A DNA stretch of 64,000 nucleotides from Colletotrichum lupini. Taxonomy: Eukaryota; Ascomycota; Sordariomycetes; Glomerellales; Glomerellaceae. The DNA lies in the NCBI RefSeq assembly GCF_023278565.1, contig NC_064678.1:5022001-5086000 (forward strand), written 5' to 3'. The notes under the pieces are model-generated. The model saw only the letters and a list, made by a program, of their open reading frames with translations. It was not told the origin of the DNA and did not search any database. Of the stretch, positions 50,877-62,133 are shown piece after piece; the first letter of the stretch is position 1; every line of letters begins with the position of its first letter. Position numbers and translations under genes: made by a program.

Positions 50877-52035
50877 TATCTTTCTAATAGTATTATCTTC
50901 CCGGGATAAATCTATATAAGCCTTGTGTAGTACGATTCTAGCGATCGTAGCTTACTATCGCTAAGGAGCCGACGCCGCGTTAAGTTATAAAATTAAGGCG
51001 ATCTACGGACTATATAAGATACTTAATAACTCTTCTCTTAGTGCCGAAACTTATATAGTTACTATAATAATGCTATGCATATATACTATAAGCTCGCGGT
51101 ACCTGAGCATTAAGCTAGACGTTCTTTATTAATAATAACTAGGTATTTAATAAAAATAAGGCTCAGTTCTAATTATATCTAAACGGTGCTAAGCATATGC
51201 TAATAAACTTAACGTTATACTAGCGACGTTAACCCGTGTTCTAATTTCTAATGGGGTAGATAGTTTATTATGATACTCTTAGCGAATTCGCATAGCCTTA
51301 TAGGAGCACTCTTAATAACTTTAGCTAACTTAAATATTTTAGTAAGCTATAGACTATGCCTAGCGAGGGAAGTAAGACGCTTATACGGATCTACGTTTTG
51401 CTAATATTAATAAGGTTATCGGTCTATTTAGCTACTCTATCGAGGTCTTTAATAACATATCGTCTATTAATAAAATACGCATAATGATCTTAAAGTCGGA
51501 GAGGAGCGATATTAAGAGAAAGATAGAACAGTTTAGGATCGTCTTATAAGAGAAGCTAGAGAGCCTAGTATATTTCCTAAGCCCTAACGAAGTTGTACAC
51601 TCAACGAGCGCCCAGATTCGAGATATATTAGCTACTACGGAATTATATTACTTAGTAAGTCTACTATACTTCTAGCGTGTCGTTCCTATCGTAAGCGACG
51701 AGAAGAAGAGAATTAGCTACTTAGAATAGGCATACGTAGCGATAAAAGAAGTACGTATAGCGACAAGCCCCTAGCTAGTATTTATTTTCGCATACGAGAC
51801 GCGTTCAGAAGAACAGCGCATTTATATACTTAACATCCTAGACCGCATAGATAAAATTAGGAATATCGGGAACGTACGTATTATGCGGTCCGTAATTAAG
51901 AACGTATAGATATAATAAGATCTACGGGAATTAGTGGATACAACGGGAACGATACTATAGTAGCTCTATATTAAGTCCGACCTACTAGTACCTTAGTTTG
52001 TATAAGAGAATAGATTAGTTCGTTCCTACGACTAA
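50877..52035 (+). pseudogene. Zn2Cys6 transcription factor, 3' part, RIP-damaged
   Basis: Right of E2 the + strand carries the C-terminal regulatory domain typical of fungal-specific transcription factors (Fungal_trans_2-like). Recognisable pieces are LSYKIKAIYGLYKIL and IIMLCIYTIS near 50990-51100, TELYYLVSLLYF near 51637-51680, and FAYETRSEEQRIYILNILDR near 51790-51855, followed by a basic segment with I.NV and a final LVP-FV. In-frame stops fall where Trp or Gln is expected (for example TAG after LLYF and several near 51907-51962), and the last stop is TAA 52033-52035. This is single-copy DNA flanked by retrotransposons, so the stops suggest RIP spreading beyond the repeat. It is the other half of the gene beginning at 35602. 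Confidence 0.75.
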
Positions 52036-52813
52036 AAAAATTAAAATTCCGTCCCTTCTAGCTACGTGCTTACTCACTTAACTTAACCTTCCTATTCAAA
52101 GTTTAGCGCTTGCGAAAATTAGTAACTAAGGCACAATAGTAGAATCAGAGTGGTCAAAGATGATATTATATATGTTCCTATAATCTTCTATAAACTATAT
52201 CGGTCTTTCTAAACTTCATAGTACATCGCCTAGATAAGAAAACCTATAGAAATATAGCGTCGAAGGGCGATAATATTTAAAACTAGGTCGGAGCTTAGAA
52301 ACTGTGCTATTAGCCCCGTGATAGATTATATATAGTGCGAGAGTTATAGATATTTAATACTAAACTAGACTTGCTTCCTATTCCTACCTCGCCCTAGCGC
52401 CGTAGGACTTATTAGGATTAATTATAGTATTGGGCCTATAAGCTTATAGTAATTATACCCACTTTATACTTAATAAACACCTTCTTTTACTTACGTCTAT
52501 ACCCCTATATATATATTGCGCTAACTCGCTAGGAAACTACTACCCCGCTTATCCTATACTTCCCGAATACCATTAGTTTATTAATAAGGAACAGGCTTGT
52601 AAACACTTACCCGCCGTATCGAAGCTAAGGGAGATAAAAATAGGTAACTAGCTCGGTGCCGCTTTTAATTCTTATAGCGTATCGACCCTATAAACGATAG
52701 CTATATAAGCCTTAAAAAGAATAGGAATGTTCTCCTTAAGACTGCTCTAACTTACGTATATTTCCCACTCGTATATCTAGTTAATTTTTCCTTCGCGGAC
52801 CAAGCCTTATAAC
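52036..52813. other. RIP-affected intergenic DNA, former O-methyltransferase promoter
   Basis: Moderately AT-rich with no open frame. By position it was the spacer between the regulator gene and the O-methyltransferase before element B inserted. No transposon domain is seen. Confidence 0.5.
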
Positions 52814-52866
52814 ATACTAGCTCCCGCTACTATTAGCGCACCTCAGCGTATCCTATAACTCCTATC
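52814..52866 (+). pseudogene. Displaced original 5' end of the O-methyltransferase gene
   Basis: In the frame that crosses the insertion point into the methyltransferase, these 53 bases read as 17 codons plus two bases: a putative former start (ATA for ATG at 52814-52816), LAPATISAPQRIL, a TAA where CAA is expected, then LL, leading into SELYQKS beyond 59717. The last five bases, 52862-52866 (ctatc), are the target duplication of element B. Both damaged codons are G-to-A or C-to-T changes, as RIP makes. With this segment the gene would have had about 244 codons, normal for the family. Confidence 0.6.
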
Positions 52867-53071
52867 TATTAGTATCCCTATTACAGGGTAGTTAGTTCGA
52901 ACCGTAGTTAACGAAGAGATTAATTAAACTATATAAATATCTGCGTAGTAAGTATAAAAAGGAAGTTCTAACTATAAGTTAGGCTAGCTACAATAATCGT
53001 AAATAGGGCCCTTAATTAGCCCCTATATAGTTAGCTATATACCGCGGTTAAATTAAACTTCTAATCCGATA
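52867..53071 (-). repeat. Left LTR of element B (205 bp, 3' LTR of the element)
   Basis: Begins tattagtatccc and ends atccgata. It is strongly converted to A/T compared with the other copy, especially over its last 100 bases. Confidence 0.88.
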
Positions 53072-56000
53072 CTAACTTTCTCTTTCTTTTATTAATTTAA
53101 CTACTACGGTTAGAGGTATAATTCGACCTCGGGCCCGTTTACTAAGTCGTCTCCTTTTCTCCCTTTTCTCTACTCTTTTTATATAACCTATCCCTCTATT
53201 TATATAGTAACTTTTCTACTACTTACGAATTATTTTAATCCCTTATTTAGTACTACTTTTATAAAAGCGTCTACGAGGTTATTTTTATTATTAATCTAAC
53301 GGATCTTAAGTATCTTGCGCCTTTTGTATAATTACTTAAGGGCTATAATATCGATTATAAGCCTCTTTTCCTTCGTCGTTCTTAATTTAATAAGGCATTC
53401 GTATAGCGAGTAGGAATCGGTATAAATAACCGTTAGAATAGGTAAAAAGCTAATTCGATTAGTAATTTTCTTTAGCGTCGTTAAAATCGTATAAGAGAGG
53501 TTAACGCCGTTAACTATATTATAAACCTCCGACGCTAATATATTTCTTATTACTTACTTATTTTTAGTTAACGAGTAATAGATTATATTATTATATATAG
53601 TAAATTCGCTCTCGCTTATACTCTCGTTAGCTAGGATAATAATATACCCTAATTACGAAGTAAAGTCGTTATTATTTATAAATAACTTATTAACAAAGAC
53701 GTAGAGCTTACTAGTTATAAGGTCGATTAAGTAATAAACGAGACCTCGATCGAGATTTGTTTACTATTACTTAAGCCGCTTATTAAATACCTCGACGTCT
53801 CGTTTAGTTAGATCTATAGCTTACGCTACCCTAGCGTAATTAAAAATCGCTTTAAGTTAATAAATACTTATAATATATACCCCTTACGCGAGCTTAGCTT
53901 TATACCGCTTTTTAATATTAATTACGTTTAGATCGATAAGGTTAATCTTCTCGCCCTACCCTTTTTATTAAAAAACGACGGTTTCCCTTTTAATTATAAA
54001 AATCCCGCTATTAAATACTAAGAGGGTATTTATTATAAGGACCTCTTTTAGCTTCGTTACGAAGCCCGCTTTTTAAAGCTCCTTATCCTCTTTTTTTATA
54101 AAGTTAATATCGAATAGGCCTAATATATCGTTAATCTATATTCTAACGATCCTAAATTAGTCGCTTTCGTACTCTGCGATTAGTAAGTACGGGTCGTACG
54201 TAGAAGTAATTATTAATAGTTAATTAATATAAAAATCGTAGTAAGTAGCCTACTAATAGGTGCCCGATTCTGCGAGCCTATATAGTAGCTTAAGCACTTT
54301 AATAATCGTACTTTCTAGGTACTTACTAGCTATTTCCTTCGGTAGATAGGCTAGGATTCTCCTTATAAGCCCTGTAGCTAATTAGGTATAGGCCTAGGTA
54401 ATATTACGGCTCTAAATCTCATATTCCTTCTTCTATAGTAATACTATTAGTATTATTATTAATTATTAGCTATAGCGCTATATAGTAAGCGATTATATAA
54501 GTAGCATTACTTTTTTAACGTCGCCGTACCCCTAAATTACGTATCTAAACTTCTTATATAGCTAGGGTATTCCTTTTCTTTTAATCTTACGAACTATTTA
54601 TAATTTAAATATGCGGAGGTTTATATATTTTTCTAGGTCGTATAGGATAAATTAATAAACCCCTCGATTACGAAGAGTGTTTACTTCGATAAGATCTAAT
54701 CCCTTATACGGCTTTTTAGTAATTATAATTATACTTTCTTTACGTAGTTTAACCGCTAGCTCGAAATCGGCTTTCTTTTTTACTATATAAAAGGTATTAA
54801 TTACCTCGTTATTAATAATAAATTGCCGCGTTGGGGCTTGCCGTCGTAGTCTTTTACGACGTCTTACTAGTAGTATTAGTACCCTTTTAGTAATTTCCTC
54901 TTCCTCGTCGTTTATTAGTACTACTACGACGATTTCGTTAAGGATAATTTCCTATACCTCTGCCGCGGGTTATATAGTTTCCCCTAGCTCTTCTTCTTTT
55001 TATAAGTTAGAAATTACCTCGTTAAGATCTATATAATATAGTCTAACTACTATAATTAATATTTTAAGTAGCTAGTCGCGATCTCTCGTAACCATATAAG
55101 AGCGCTCGTTAATAGAAATTAACTTATATAGCCTAGTCTATTATTAAGTAATTTCGCACTATACTCGTATATCCGAATTTAGTAACATATTTAGATTATT
55201 CCTTATATCGGGCCTATTATACGTAGTAATTACCTCGTTAACTTACCTTTTTACGCTTACCTTGCGCAGTACCTATATTACTTTTTTAACTACTCGGGCT
55301 CGTTAGCTTATACCTAGCGACGGTAGCGAGGCTAAAGTCGTTTTTAAATATACTCTAAATACTAATAGCGTTAATATAAGTCCGTTAGGCCCTATAGTAT
55401 CGTTATAGTATTTAAGTACTATTTAGAGGCATTCGTTATCGATAGAATCCGGATTTTCCTTTTTAATAATTCTAAACGCCCTTTTTAACTATTAGTATGC
55501 CCTTTTTACTTTTTTAATACTATAGTGCGCTTTAATAAGTACGACTTTTAATTATATACCGTAGGCTATTGCATTATCCTTAAATTCTGCTAACTTAAAG
55601 CTAGTATTAGCATCGGTTCTAATACTATCTAGCGGTCCTTAGTATATATCGATCTAGCTTTTTTATAAGGCTACTTATACTATCTTTACTTATAGATCCT
55701 AGAGGAATTGCCCTATTTAAAAAGATATAGCTATATCGATTATATATAGTACTAGCCGACTATTTAAATAGAAAATATTAACGACGATTTCCTAGTTAAA
55801 GTTAAGCTTATAACGCAATTTAAACTTAAATCTGCGTAGGCTCTACGTATTTATTTAATATTAGTAATATACTTTCGTTAACTACTCTAGCGCCCCTATT
55901 TTAATATTATTATTACTTAATTACTTTAGGAAGTTATATAGCCTCGTAACCGACGGGTACCCGAATCTCTAGTATAGTCTTCTAAGCTCACTTTCCGTTA

Positions 56001-59000
56001 GGTAATTAATCGACTTCGTATCGTTAGTAAGCTTTATAAACGCATACCCCTATTATCGTTCGATTACCTCGAAATACTTACTACTAAAAATTCTATTCCT
56101 TATATTATCGAATATAATACCTAGTCGATCTATGTCTTTTAGATATAAGAGAAATAAGGTATTAATAGGAAAAATATAAAAAGTTATCGTTCCGAAGTAT
56201 ATCTCTATTTTTATTATACTTAGGGCGACGATTTCCTTACTTAGGCCGAAACTAATTTTTATAATACCTACTATCGACGTATTAAGCGTTACTAGCGCAA
56301 TCTTTTATAGCGCTTAGAATTACCCTTTTCCTTTAGTTAACTATTACGATACCCTAGTATCTAAAATAATCCTATAGAAATCGTCTAGGCCGTACCTTTT
56401 ACTTACATAGAATACTTATATAAGCTTAGTATTCGAGGGATTTAAGTAGTATAAAAAGGACCCCTCTAACTACCCCTAGATTTACTTAGTACTATATTCT
56501 TTTTTTTAAAATATCGAGAGAGATAGCGTCCTCTCTTTAATCGTTAAGAGAATAGGCTTTGGCCTTATTAAATTCGCCCTTTTAGCCGCCTCTATATTTA
56601 TTATTTAAAGGACCTTCCCTTATTATTTATAAATAAAAGCCTATTTATTAAGAGCTTTTATTACCCTTTATTCGTTTAGCTTCGTATATTTTCTAAAGGC
56701 TAACGGGATAAAAAAAGAGTAGTTAATATCGTTAATTTTATCGTAATCTAATTCGTTAGTATAGGGGGTAAGATCTTTTTTATTTTCCGAATCTCCTATA
56801 GGGGGTATATATTTTAAGCTACTATTTTAGCTACCGTCGCTAGGTTCCGTGCCCCCAGATCTGCCCTTATATATAACGAGGAATTAGTTAAACCGACGAA
56901 GGCTAGTTTTACTATTTACTACCCTTAACTTTTTATATTATTCGTATAATTTAATACGCTCTTCTTTAGAGTAGTTACTTAACTAATATCTATCCTTTTT
57001 ATAAATATAGTATTATTTTTTTTATTACCCTGCTCGTAAGTTAAATCTCTACCTATTCGACGAATCTGGGCCTCCTTATTAGTAATTACTATATCTAGCC
57101 TCTTTTCTTTTTTTATTATACGTTTAATTAACCTAATATTACTAATAAGGGCCGTTATATACTTAGAGGTAGGTTTAGCGCGGCATTTTTATTTTAATAT
57201 TAAAGCTAAATCTTAGCCTCGAGTAGAGCGTCTCGTAGTCTTTAAGTACTTAGTATAAGGTTATTTTTACTTTTAGTATACGCTAAACTACGGTATAAAA
57301 ATATCCGACTTTCCGCTCGTTTATCCCTTTATTTAGCTAGGTTTTCGCTAGCTTATCGATTCGATTAATAAGCTCTTTAAGGATCTCTACTCGCAATTTA
57401 CCCTCTATTATCCTAGCTATAAATATAAAAGAAATTGCTTATAGTTTAAATAGGAGCTCTAAGTTCTTATTATAGGTCTCGAAGCGGCTTCGGATTATAT
57501 TAATTATACTAAGAAAGTCGTTTCGATCGAGATTACGTACCGTTTCGTAGTAGTAATTAGAGGCTTTATTTATAAGTACGATATTAATTACCGAATAGTA
57601 CTAATGTTCCCTAATTCCGACTTTTTTATAGTAATCGTAAAATATTATTAAGGTTTTTTATAAGACCTTATACTTCCCCCAGAGTATAATTTCTCTTTTA
57701 GGAAGATCTTTTTAAGGTCTATAAATTGCCTCGTATTCGCTATTAGATTTTTAGTATTTATATACGATCCCTGCGTCGCTACGTACTATTAATAACTTCG
57801 GGTCGTCTATTTCCTTTTTTATTAACCGATCGGTACCGAATTTCGTATTAGTAGCGGTAACGAGTTATAAATTAAAATAGGCAGAATTATTAATTATCGT
57901 ACTTCTAGTACTATATTTTGCCTTAGTATATCCTTTTATAACGATAGATTTCCGTTAGTAATTATAGGGATAAAATCTAAGTCGTTTACCCTTTTTTTAA
58001 ATTCGTTAAAGCGATTATACGCTCTATCGACCTATACCTAGTTCTATAGTACGAATTCCTCTTTTATAATTATCGTTACTAATATTTTATATAGCTTTTA
58101 TAATTATAATTACGCTAGTAATACCCCTTACTTATAAAAGAATTTATTAACTACTTTTATAATTCCTAGGCTTGCGCTCGCGAACTATTTATCTAGTTAG
58201 TAGCTAAGGTCGTTTACGATCTTATAGAATAGGGGTTACCCCTATAGCCCCTTTTTTTTATAAACCTTAGTTAAATAAATTAATACTACGTTAATTTACT
58301 CGCCGTTAGGCTAATCCGTAATTCTATATATCTACGTCCCTTAATAGTCCGGGTTAATATTTACTTACTTATAAAAGATTAGGATTCTATTTAAGATCGG
58401 GTTTCGTCTTCCCTTTTTTTACTTTAACTTGCTAAGGGTCGTGCTCTAGCTTATACCTGTATTAGTAGTTATTAGCGTATTTAATTTTAATAGGGATATA
58501 TTTAATCCGCGCGCAGGTCGTAATAAATCCGTGCTTTTACTACTTAACGAATTTATTAAGGTCTAGGAGATTCCCGCTTCTTCTCGCTATCTCGCTACTA
58601 CTCTCGTTTTTATTATTTTTAGCGATTACTTCTACCTTTCTAAATCGCTAGCTATTATACTTACTAAGATCCTCCTTTTTATTTAGTAAAAAAGGGTAGG
58701 TTTTAGTAGTTCTTTTTAATAATAATAGTAATAGACGTTTATATTACTATAAGAAGATATAGTAATTAGTCTCGGGATCTTTATTAGTTACCGATTTCTG
58801 CTATCCCGTATATTTCTAACCTCTTAAGCCTCGTACTCTCTATAATCTCTAAATAGCTTCCTTAGTTAATTTCTAAGATCTATAATACTCTTAGCTCGAT
58901 ACCGTTAGGACCTCTAAATCCCCTCCTCCCTCGTTAGACCGTCCCCTATATTATATTCTTAAGTAATACCCGGGGGGTAGTTAAGGGAGCTATAAGGAGG

Positions 59001-59511
59001 TTATTTAAATTACGGGCTTAAGGTCGTATTTATAAGATCCTCATAATAATAGACTTTCTTATATACTATAGATCTCTTAGCTTAATAACTTTTATAAGGT
59101 TACTTTTGCTACTAAGTAAAAATATTTATATTTAGAGATCCCCTTTTTTAATCGCGCGGTGCTCTTTTATATTATACTTTTACTAATTTAACTAGTTAAT
59201 TTTTAATTACGGGCCGGCTATAAAAAAGTCGTTTAATAAAAAAGCTACTTAGGGCGACGGCAAAAGGCTAGTCACTTAAGTAGTTCCGTTAATTAACGTA
59301 GTTTAACGTAATAAACGTCGACCTCTTATAAGTAGTAAAGGGCTATAATTACTTAATTCCGTATAATATTTAAGAATCGCCTCCTTTTTCGTTTATTTTT
59401 ATAAGGTTAATTAGTACGAATCTCCTATCCCGTGCGGTATTAAAAGGTCGTCTCTTTTATATAACGAAATACCTTACTAATTTATAATAATAGAGTTTAA
59501 TTACTAATTAG

Positions 59512-59716
59512 TATTAGTATCCCTATTATAAGGTAGTTAGTTCGAACCGTAGTTAACAAAGAGATTAATTAAACTATATAAATATCTACGTAGTAGGTAT
59601 AAAAAGGAGGTTCTAACCGTAGGTTAGGCTGGCTATGATAATCGTAAATAGGGCCCCTAATTGGCCCCTGCGCAGTCGGCTGTATGCCGCGGTCGAATTG
59701 GACTTCCAATCCGACA
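59512..59716 (-). repeat. Right LTR of element B (205 bp, 5' LTR of the element)
   Basis: Begins tattagtatccc and ends atccgaca. The last 100 or so bases look almost unmutated and contain the ATG used by the O-methyltransferase frame. Confidence 0.88.
59575..59582 (+). promoter_or_regulatory. TATA-like box inside the LTR, upstream of the O-methyltransferase
   Basis: TATATAAA lies in the right LTR of element B, 109 bp before the ATG at 59684, in the right place to act as core promoter for the downstream gene. It reads in the antisense direction of the element. Activity is inferred. Confidence 0.3.
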
Positions 59717-60461
59717 CTATCTGAGCTTTACCAGAAGTCACTGGATCAGGAGGCTGTCCTTTCCAAGACCGGCAAAGTATTTTCCTCTAAGGCTATCAGC
59801 GATTTAGAAGACCAGCATGGCCAGGGAGAGGCCAAGAACGAGTTTGACAAGCTCATGCTGGATAAGTTCGTCGCACTGGATGAAGACAAGTGCCGGTTCA
59901 CGTACCAGCTAATCAACGCTATGGGCGCCACCAATGTCGTGGAAGCCGGCACGAGCTTCGGCGTCAGCACCATCTATCTTGCGCTTGCTGTAGCTCAAAC
60001 CAAGGCTACAACGGGCAAATCCGGAACCGTAATTGCGACGGAGAAAGAGAGGCAAAAAGCTGCGATTGCGCGCGGCTACTGGAAACAGTGCGGTTCGGTG
60101 GTCGAGCAAGAGATTGACTTACGGGAGGGGGATATACTCGAAACGTTGAAGCAGGGGCTTCCGTGGGTTGACCTTCTCCTTCTTGACAGTGAGTTACTAC
60201 TCTGCTATAATGTGAAGAGAACTCTGTGTGGCTAAACTGTTGATAGTTTGGTCGGCGCTCGCTTTGCCGACGCTTAAGACAGTTCTTCCTCGACTACGGC
60301 CTGGCGCGGTGGTCCTGACTGATAACACGATCTCAGCGGCGGACGGATACAAGCATTTGTTGGAATTCTTGCGAGAGCCGAAGAACGGCTTCCAGAATAT
60401 GACCTTGCCATTTACCAGCGGATTCGAGATGAGTGTTTATCTGCCGGGAGTAATAAGGTAG
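59684..60461 (+). CDS. SAM-dependent O-methyltransferase with LTR-derived N-terminus
   Basis: Two exons (59684-60188 and 60247-60461) with a 58-nt GT-AG intron give 239 residues. The family, class I methyltransferases of the caffeoyl-CoA O-methyltransferase type, transfers methyl from S-adenosylmethionine to small phenolic or secondary metabolites in the cytosol. Motif I is VVEAGTSFGVSTIYLA (85-100). A conserved acidic position follows in VIATE, then DLLLLDIWSALALPTLK across the intron and GAVVLTDNT in exon 2. The first 11 codons (MPRSNWTSNPT) lie inside the LTR of element B; the original start is displaced to 52814. The catalytic part looks intact and free of RIP-type stops. Whether it is still expressed is unknown, and it could be a decaying gene. 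Its neighbours were a Zn2Cys6 regulator upstream and a PLP enzyme downstream. Confidence 0.8.
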
Positions 60462-61188
60462 ATGTTATGGGTAGCAAAATGGGTTGAGGAATCTTGCTGC
60501 GTTGCTGCATTATATTAGTACAGGGCTGTATAATGATGCGCGGAATGACTAGTCATAAATGATACAAAGAATTTCTTCATACTGTCTGCGAGTAGATGTT
60601 GCAAATTTCCTGATACATGAGTGTACGTTATACGGTGAAATTTGCTTCTATCCTCTCTTGCTATTCTCGAAAAGCGAACCCCGAGCCAGCCCTCTTCCGT
60701 CTTAGCACTCGTCTGAAGAATTGGCGGCCTCTTAGCAGGTCCGGTGGACGGATCTGAAGATGGGATTATATCTCTGAGTCCCGCTCTGAATATGTTTACT
60801 ACAATAACCGAACTTCTGCTCAGCATTAAGCCCACAAGGGGTCTGATGTGAGTCACCAACTAGTGACCTAATTTGTCGGCCGAAGAGACTAAGATGATGC
60901 TCGTGTAAGAATACCCCAGTCCGAGCACGCCAACAGCTTTTCTGAAGCTGCAACCAGGTGGAACATCCCTGAGATCGATCCACTTCATGGAGAAAGATGG
61001 AAGGCATTTGCGATCAGAGCTTATCAACGGGGAAATGCCATCGCATCACTTCCAGACGTAATCATACTTTCTTCAGGTTCTGCTGCGAATATTTAACTAT
61101 CAACTGCTAGCAGATTTTCGGAAGTCATATCAATGCACGACTCACTGTTCCGACTTACATCACAACCAAACCCGTCCTCTTGTCCAAC
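60462..61188. other. Intergenic region, PLP-enzyme promoter
   Basis: 727 bp of normal composition with no supportable gene; the small minus-strand frames (60515-61007) have no family features. An AT-rich patch at about 61085-61100 may serve as core promoter for the next gene. Confidence 0.4.
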
Positions 61189-62133
61189 ATGTCACTGCCT
61201 ACCCCTCTGCCATACTCCAGCGTCCTAGATGCTATAGGCAAAACCCCAGTTATCCAACTCAAGCGCATCGTCCCCGAACGTTGCGCCGATGTATTTGTCA
61301 AGCTGGAGTTCCTAAGTCCAACGGGCTCTTACAAAGACCGCATGGCCAAGTCAATGGTTGAGGAAGCCGAACGCCGTGGTGATCTCACGCCCGACATTAC
61401 AGTTGTCGAAGCGACCGGCGGAAGCACTGGATCCTCTTTGGCATTTGTTTGTGCGGTGAAGGGGTATAGGTTCCTAGCCCTCTCATCCGACGCATACGCA
61501 AAAGAGAAGCTGCAGACAATGGTTGCCTTTGGGGCTACGGTCGACATTACGCCCAGCCCCTCTGGCAACACCACAGCGGATCTCATGGCATCAATGAAGA
61601 ACCGTGCGGCACAATTGGGTTCGCGCGATCAGTTCCTTTACACCGACCAGTTCAGCAACCGAGATGCACTTATTGGATATGCCGAGATTGGCAACGAACT
61701 GGTCCGCCAGTTCCCTGGCGGGTTTGACGTTTTCTGCGGCGCGTTCGGGACGGGAGGTATGGCAATGGGGGTGTCAAGCGTTATCAAGATGCAGAACCCC
61801 AACGTCCGCGTGGTGCTACTGGAACCCTCGTCGGCGGCTTTGCTGACCGAGGGCCAGGGCGGATCACACGGTGTTGACGGCGTCGCGCCAGGCTTCATCT
61901 CCCCTCATGTTACAAGAGAATTGTACGACGAGGCCCGCACTGTGGATGAAGGCATCGCCCGGAATATGTGCCGTCGATTGTGCAGAGAGGAAGGCCTGAT
62001 ACTTGGGACATCTTCGGGGATGAATATCGCAGCAGCTATTGAAATCGCGAAAGAGCTGGGGCCAGGGAAAAAGGTAGTTACGATTGCTTGTGATACCGGA
62101 CTCAAGTACTTATCTGGACCTTTGTTCTCGTGA
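61189..62133 (+). CDS. Cysteine synthase-like PLP-dependent enzyme (fold type II)
   Basis: An intronless frame of 314 residues, starting at the ATG at 61189 (MSLPTPLPYSSVLDAIGKTP). The family makes beta-replacement reactions on O-acetylserine or similar substrates using pyridoxal phosphate. The PLP lysine is K49 in SPTGSYKDRMA. The substrate loop is ATGGSTGSS (75-83), where canonical cysteine synthases have TSGNTG, so the usual Asn is Ser. The phosphate-binding loop is GTGGMAMG, and the PLP-ring Ser region is GTSSGMNIAAA near the C-terminus. Length fits a single catalytic domain without a CBS regulatory part. The altered loop suggests a specialised rather than housekeeping role. It is co-oriented with the O-methyltransferase 728 bp upstream. 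Exact substrate unknown. Confidence 0.85.
   Translation: MSLPTPLPYSSVLDAIGKTPVIQLKRIVPERCADVFVKLEFLSPTGSYKDRMAKSMVEEAERRGDLTPDITVVEATGGSTGSSLAFVCAVKGYRFLALSSDAYAKEKLQTMVAFGATVDITPSPSGNTTADLMASMKNRAAQLGSRDQFLYTDQFSNRDALIGYAEIGNELVRQFPGGFDVFCGAFGTGGMAMGVSSVIKMQNPNVRVVLLEPSSAALLTEGQGGSHGVDGVAPGFISPHVTRELYDEARTVDEGIARNMCRRLCREEGLILGTSSGMNIAAAIEIAKELGPGKKVVTIACDTGLKYLSGPLFS

Larger units (their letters stand above)
52867..59716 (-). mobile_element. Element B: RIP-mutated Ty1/copia LTR retrotransposon
   Basis: A 6850-bp element with 205-bp LTRs (52867-53071 and 59512-59716) and target duplications ctatc (52862-52866 and 59717-59721). The minus strand encodes decayed copia domains. RNase H is at about 53270-53470 (IYTDSYSLYECL, then TTKEKRLIIDI, a downstream INNKNNLVDAF segment). 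Reverse transcriptase lies at about 54080-54260 (a QINDILGLF block where DD is expected, then INFIKKEDKELQKAGF). Frames are broken by many stops. Its 5' LTR is the right-hand one, which overlaps the current start of the O-methyltransferase gene. Confidence 0.87.

Noticed and set aside
36600..50900. A single giant palindrome or hairpin as the primary structure
   Set aside because: The LTR boundaries and the separate target duplications show nested insertion of two elements, which explains the symmetry.
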